15,265 nucleotides of DNA from Chloroflexota bacterium (GTDB lineage: Bacteria; Chloroflexota; Limnocylindria; Limnocylindrales; CSP1-4), in NCBI GenBank assembly GCA_013694835.1, contig JACDBP010000374.1, positions 1-15,265 of the forward strand, read 5' to 3'. Below the pieces are notes generated by a model, which made no database searches, was not told the origin of the DNA, and saw only the letters and a list, made by a program, of their open reading frames with translations. The position numbers were made by a program, and so were the translations under genes. This document shows, in pieces, positions 13,217 to 15,265 of this stretch (the first letter of the stretch is position 1; each line of letters starts with the position of its first letter).

Positions 13217-13254
13217 CAGCATCGCGGGGCGCACCCAAACAGCGTCGCGGGGCG
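13217..13254. repeat. Two 15-base direct repeats (14 of 15 identical)
   Basis: CAGCATCGCGGGGCG (13217-13231) and CAGCGTCGCGGGGCG (13240-13254) repeat with a 23-base period in the gene-free interval. Only two copies are present, so this is not an array. The significance is unknown. Confidence 0.5.
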
Positions 13255-13316
13255 ACGACCCCAAGCCGCTCCGCCCCACGCGGCACGGCCCCGCACGGGA
13301 TCGGCCGCCGATGGCG

Positions 13317-14234
13317 CTACGAGATCGGGCTGGGGTCTCCGAGGTCGCGGATCTGGGAGATGACGTCGCGGCCGATCAGCTCTATCGCGTGCGTGTCGTG
13401 GACGCTCTTGATGCTGAAGATGGCGTGCTGCGAGCCGGCCTCCGCCCAGGAACCGAGCAGGTCGACGAACTGCGACGGCGAGATCGAGCCGTCCGCGCCG
13501 TTCTCGGTCAAATGGATCGAGTTGAGGTTCGTGCGCTCGATCGAGGCGTAGTCGCGGCCGACCTCCTCGCAGTGCTGGCGGAGGATGCCGAACTTGTGGA
13601 CGAGCCGGTCCGGGCCGCCGAACTGGTTCGTGGCATCGGCGTACTGGGCGACGAGTCTGAGCGTCTTCTTCTCGCCGCCGCCGCCGATCATGATCGGCGG
13701 GTGCGGCCTGCTGAGCGCCTGGGGGCTGTTGAGCAGCCGATCCGCCTGGTAGTGGCGGCCCTCGAAGCGCTCGCCGCTGCCGCTGCCGCCCTGCCACATG
13801 CCGTGGGTGATCCTCAGGGTCTCCTCGAGCATCTCGAAGCGGTCCTTGAGCGGCGGGAACGGGAACCCGAGTCCGCGTGACTCCTCTTCGTTCCACGCCG
13901 CGCCGATGCCGAGGTACGAACGCCCGCCGGTCAGGACGTCAAGGGTCGTGGCCGTCTTCGCCCAGAGTCCTGCCGTGCGGTAGTGAACGCCGCCGACCAT
14001 CAGGCCGAGGCGGGCGCGCTTCGTGAGCGCAGCGGCATAGCCGAGAGCCGTCCAGCCCTCGAGCATCGGCGCTTCCGGCGGCCCGCCGCCGCGGATCTGC
14101 CAGAAGTGATCCATGACCCAGATCGAGTCGAAGCCGGCTTCATCGGCGGCGGTCACGATCCGGGCGAAGGTGGGTGCGATAGCGGCCGCGCCGCCGGGCC
14201 ACGTGAACGAGGAGACCTGCAGACCGATCTTCAT
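13317..14234 (-). CDS. LLM-class F420-dependent oxidoreductase, Rv1855c-type
   Basis: A 305-residue TIM-barrel protein of the bacterial luciferase-like family, expected to bind F420 (or FMN) and transfer hydride to or from an unknown substrate in the cytosol. VMDHFWQ (40-46) is the family's strand-2 motif, and GIGAAWNEEE (109-118) with RGLGFPFPPLKDRFEMLEE is the signature of the Rv1855c (TIGR03560-like) subfamily. HPPIMIGGGGEKKTL forms the phosphate-binding loop that usually holds the F420 side chain. It starts 9 nt after the cofE stop, so it is very likely in the cofC-cofE operon. There is no ribosome binding site; instead TAGCAT lies exactly 6 nt before the ATG, suggesting an additional leaderless transcript. 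Being coupled to F420 synthesis makes F420, rather than FMN, the likely cofactor. Confidence 0.88.
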   Translation of the reverse strand: MKIGLQVSSFTWPGGAAAIAPTFARIVTAADEAGFDSIWVMDHFWQIRGGGPPEAPMLEGWTALGYAAALTKRARLGLMVGGVHYRTAGLWAKTATTLDVLTGGRSYLGIGAAWNEEESRGLGFPFPPLKDRFEMLEETLRITHGMWQGGSGSGERFEGRHYQADRLLNSPQALSRPHPPIMIGGGGEKKTLRLVAQYADATNQFGGPDRLVHKFGILRQHCEEVGRDYASIERTNLNSIHLTENGADGSISPSQFVDLLGSWAEAGSQHAIFSIKSVHDTHAIELIGRDVISQIRDLGDPSPIS

Positions 14235-14240
14235 GCGCCG

Positions 14241-14246
14241 ATGCTA
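14241..14246 (-). promoter_or_regulatory. Candidate leaderless -10 element of the LLM gene, overlapping the cofE stop codon
   Basis: TAGCAT on the minus strand begins with the TAG stop of cofE and ends 6 nt before the ATG of the LLM oxidoreductase. Hexamer and spacing are identical to those before pncA. It would allow the LLM gene to be transcribed apart from cofE. No convincing -35 is visible. Confidence 0.42.
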
Positions 14247-14999
14247 GGGGAAGAGGTCCATCGACGCCGGCATCACGACTTCGCGCACAACCGAGCCCTC
14301 GCCCGAACCGAGCGGCACCCCCCGCACCAGTACCACCGGCTGGCCGCTCGTCTTGCCGGAGGCGAGCTCGGCGGCGGAGGCGATCTCATCGGCGACGGCG
14401 ACGATCGTGGACCGCATCACGCGGCCCTGGGCATCCGGGAGGCCGCGTTGGTCGTCCAGCGGACTGATGCCTGCCACCCCCAGGGCGACATCCATGATGC
14501 CGAATCGCCACGGTCGCCCGAATGAGTCGCTGATGACCACGGCCGCGGCGACGCCCAACGTCTCGCCGATCTCGTCGCGCAACCGATGCGCGGTCGCGTC
14601 CGGGTCGAGCGGCAGCAGCGTCACCGTCTCCGGCTCGACATTGGAGGCGTCCACCCCGGCATTCGCGCACACGAAGCCGTGATGCGTCCGACAGACGATG
14701 ACGCCGCGGTCCATGCGGATGACCTGCGCCGCTTCCCGGAGCACCACCTCAACCTGCCGCGCGTCGCGGTCCCACCGCTCGGCGAAGGCGATGGCCTCCG
14801 GCCGCGGCTCGACCGTTCGGAGGTCGACGACCCGGCCCTCGGCCTTGGAGACGACCTTCTGGGTGACCACGAGCACGTCACCAGCGCGAGGTCGCAGGTC
14901 GGCATCCTCGGTGAAGCTCGTTTCCCACGCACCCACGATGAGCCGAGCCAGGTCATCGCCGGGGCGCACCTCCGGCAATCTGGCCAGGGCGACGGCCAT
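14244..14999 (-). CDS. cofE: Coenzyme F420-0:L-glutamate ligase
   Basis: CofE adds L-glutamates to F420-0 using GTP, forming the polyglutamate tail of F420 in the cytosol. The 251 residues show the family motifs VVTQKVVSKAEGR (44-56), THHGFVCANAGVDASN (105-120) and VVISDSFGRPWRFGIMDVALG (154-174), whose acidic residues bind the metals and nucleotide. The length matches stand-alone archaeal-type CofE; the C-terminal flavin/reductase domain of mycobacterial FbiB is absent. Start choice: the ATG at 14999 gives MAVALARLPEVRPGDDL, close to the usual N-terminus. In-frame GTGs at 15002 and 15011 are possible, and a GAGG sits 8 nt before the former. It follows the cofC stop within about 15 nt and precedes the LLM gene by 9 nt, so all three are probably one transcript. 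Confidence 0.9.
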   Translation of the reverse strand: MAVALARLPEVRPGDDLARLIVGAWETSFTEDADLRPRAGDVLVVTQKVVSKAEGRVVDLRTVEPRPEAIAFAERWDRDARQVEVVLREAAQVIRMDRGVIVCRTHHGFVCANAGVDASNVEPETVTLLPLDPDATAHRLRDEIGETLGVAAAVVISDSFGRPWRFGIMDVALGVAGISPLDDQRGLPDAQGRVMRSTIVAVADEIASAAELASGKTSGQPVVLVRGVPLGSGEGSVVREVVMPASMDLFP

Positions 15000-15012
15000 C
15001 ACGCGGCCCACC

Positions 15013-15265
15013 TCAGGCGCCGGCGGCTTCGGCCGTCACGGGCTCGCGGGCGATCGCCGTCACCGGCAGGCTGCCGAGTCTTACCAGCCGGGCGATCGTC
15101 TCGACGCCCAGGCGGTCGACGTCCTCAGGCGTATCGAGATCGAACCCGAGCCCGCTGTCGACCACCAGCAGCAGCGTCGCCTCGACATCGGCGGCAGCCT
15201 GGACGTGGGCCTCGAGGCTCAGCACGCCGAAGGCCGGCTCGATCACGTCGGGCGGTGAGACGAGC
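15013..15265 (-). CDS. cofC: 2-phospho-L-lactate / phosphoenolpyruvate guanylyltransferase, C-terminal part
   Basis: CofC/FbiD links GTP to phospholactate or phosphoenolpyruvate, making the activated three-carbon unit that becomes part of F420. Only the last 83 residues are in the window; the N-terminus lies beyond the right edge. PPDVIEPAFGVLSLEAHVQAA corresponds to the substrate-binding segment of the family, and GLGFDLDTPEDVDRL is the typical C-terminal Asp-rich motif. The open frame runs to the window edge, so the GTG at 15246 is not a real start. It lies directly upstream of cofE, which confirms the identification. Whether the substrate is phospholactate or phosphoenolpyruvate cannot be told from this fragment. 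Confidence 0.85.
   Translation of the reverse strand, partial: LVSPPDVIEPAFGVLSLEAHVQAAADVEATLLLVVDSGLGFDLDTPEDVDRLGVETIARLVRLGSLPVTAIAREPVTAEAAGA

Larger units (their letters stand above)
12826..13316. other. Gene-free interval of about 490 bases between two convergent genes
   Basis: Both flanking genes end here, so neither needs a promoter in it. Long open frames cross it on both strands, but their translations are Arg/Pro/Ser-rich, have no recognisable domain and run antisense into neighbouring genes, so I call none of them. It contains a long bulged inverted repeat (12956-13125), a 7-bp hairpin (13152-13172) and a pair of 15-base direct repeats (13217-13254). No T-run terminator is visible. 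It could be a non-coding RNA locus or the remains of a decayed gene or small mobile element. Confidence 0.6.

Noticed and set aside
12542..13279. Minus-strand open frame of 245 codons across the same interval
   Set aside because: Low-complexity Arg-rich translation that runs antisense into the membrane-protein gene; no recognisable family.
12864..13880. Long plus-strand open frame through the gene-free interval
   Set aside because: The translation is Arg/Pro/Ser-rich with no domain, and its second half is antisense to the well-supported LLM oxidoreductase gene. Such frames are common in GC-rich DNA.

Overview
The window is very GC-rich and gene-dense. It carries two F420-dependent luciferase-like (LLM) oxidoreductases plus the F420 biosynthesis genes cofC and cofE. 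This fits an aerobic, high-GC, F420-using bacterium, either an actinobacterium or a Chloroflexota member such as the Thermomicrobia/Limnocylindria type. CofE stands alone, without the C-terminal reductase domain of mycobacterial FbiB, which leans slightly towards Chloroflexota. This placement is inference; no rRNA is present to settle it.

Layout, left to right. (1) 1-1491, minus strand: the N-terminal half of an EamA-type transporter, preceded in transcription order by an F420-dependent glucose-6-phosphate dehydrogenase (Fgd). (2) 1665-5366, plus strand: a propionyl-CoA synthetase (PrpE type), a nicotinamidase (PncA) and a citrate synthase family enzyme. (3) 5379-12074, minus strand: five genes read from right to left, namely thioredoxin reductase, a class I methyltransferase (4-base overlap), a large membrane protein with an embedded spermidine-synthase-like domain, an ABC exporter, and an OsmC-like thiol peroxidase. 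(4) 12169-12825, plus strand: a small polytopic membrane protein, divergent from trxB. (5) 12826-13316: about 490 bases with no credible gene, between two convergent genes. It holds a long bulged inverted repeat that could be a structured RNA. (6) 13317-15265, minus strand: cofC (partial), cofE and an Rv1855c-type LLM oxidoreductase in one tight operon.

How the parts fit. CofC and CofE build F420; Fgd reduces it with glucose-6-phosphate; the Rv1855c-type enzyme presumably spends F420H2 on an unknown substrate. The central minus-strand cluster combines thiol/peroxide chemistry (TrxR, OsmC) with a methyltransferase, a membrane enzyme and an exporter. PrpE beside a citrate synthase homologue hints at propionate or acetate activation feeding citrate or methylcitrate formation.

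The most striking non-coding pattern is a TAG(C/G)AT hexamer exactly 6 nt before the ATG of three separate genes. This is the arrangement expected of leaderless promoters. In two places (pncA-citrate synthase and cofE-LLM) the hexamer re-uses the TAG stop codon of the upstream gene. I see no rRNA, tRNA, CRISPR array, insertion sequence or U-tract intrinsic terminator.
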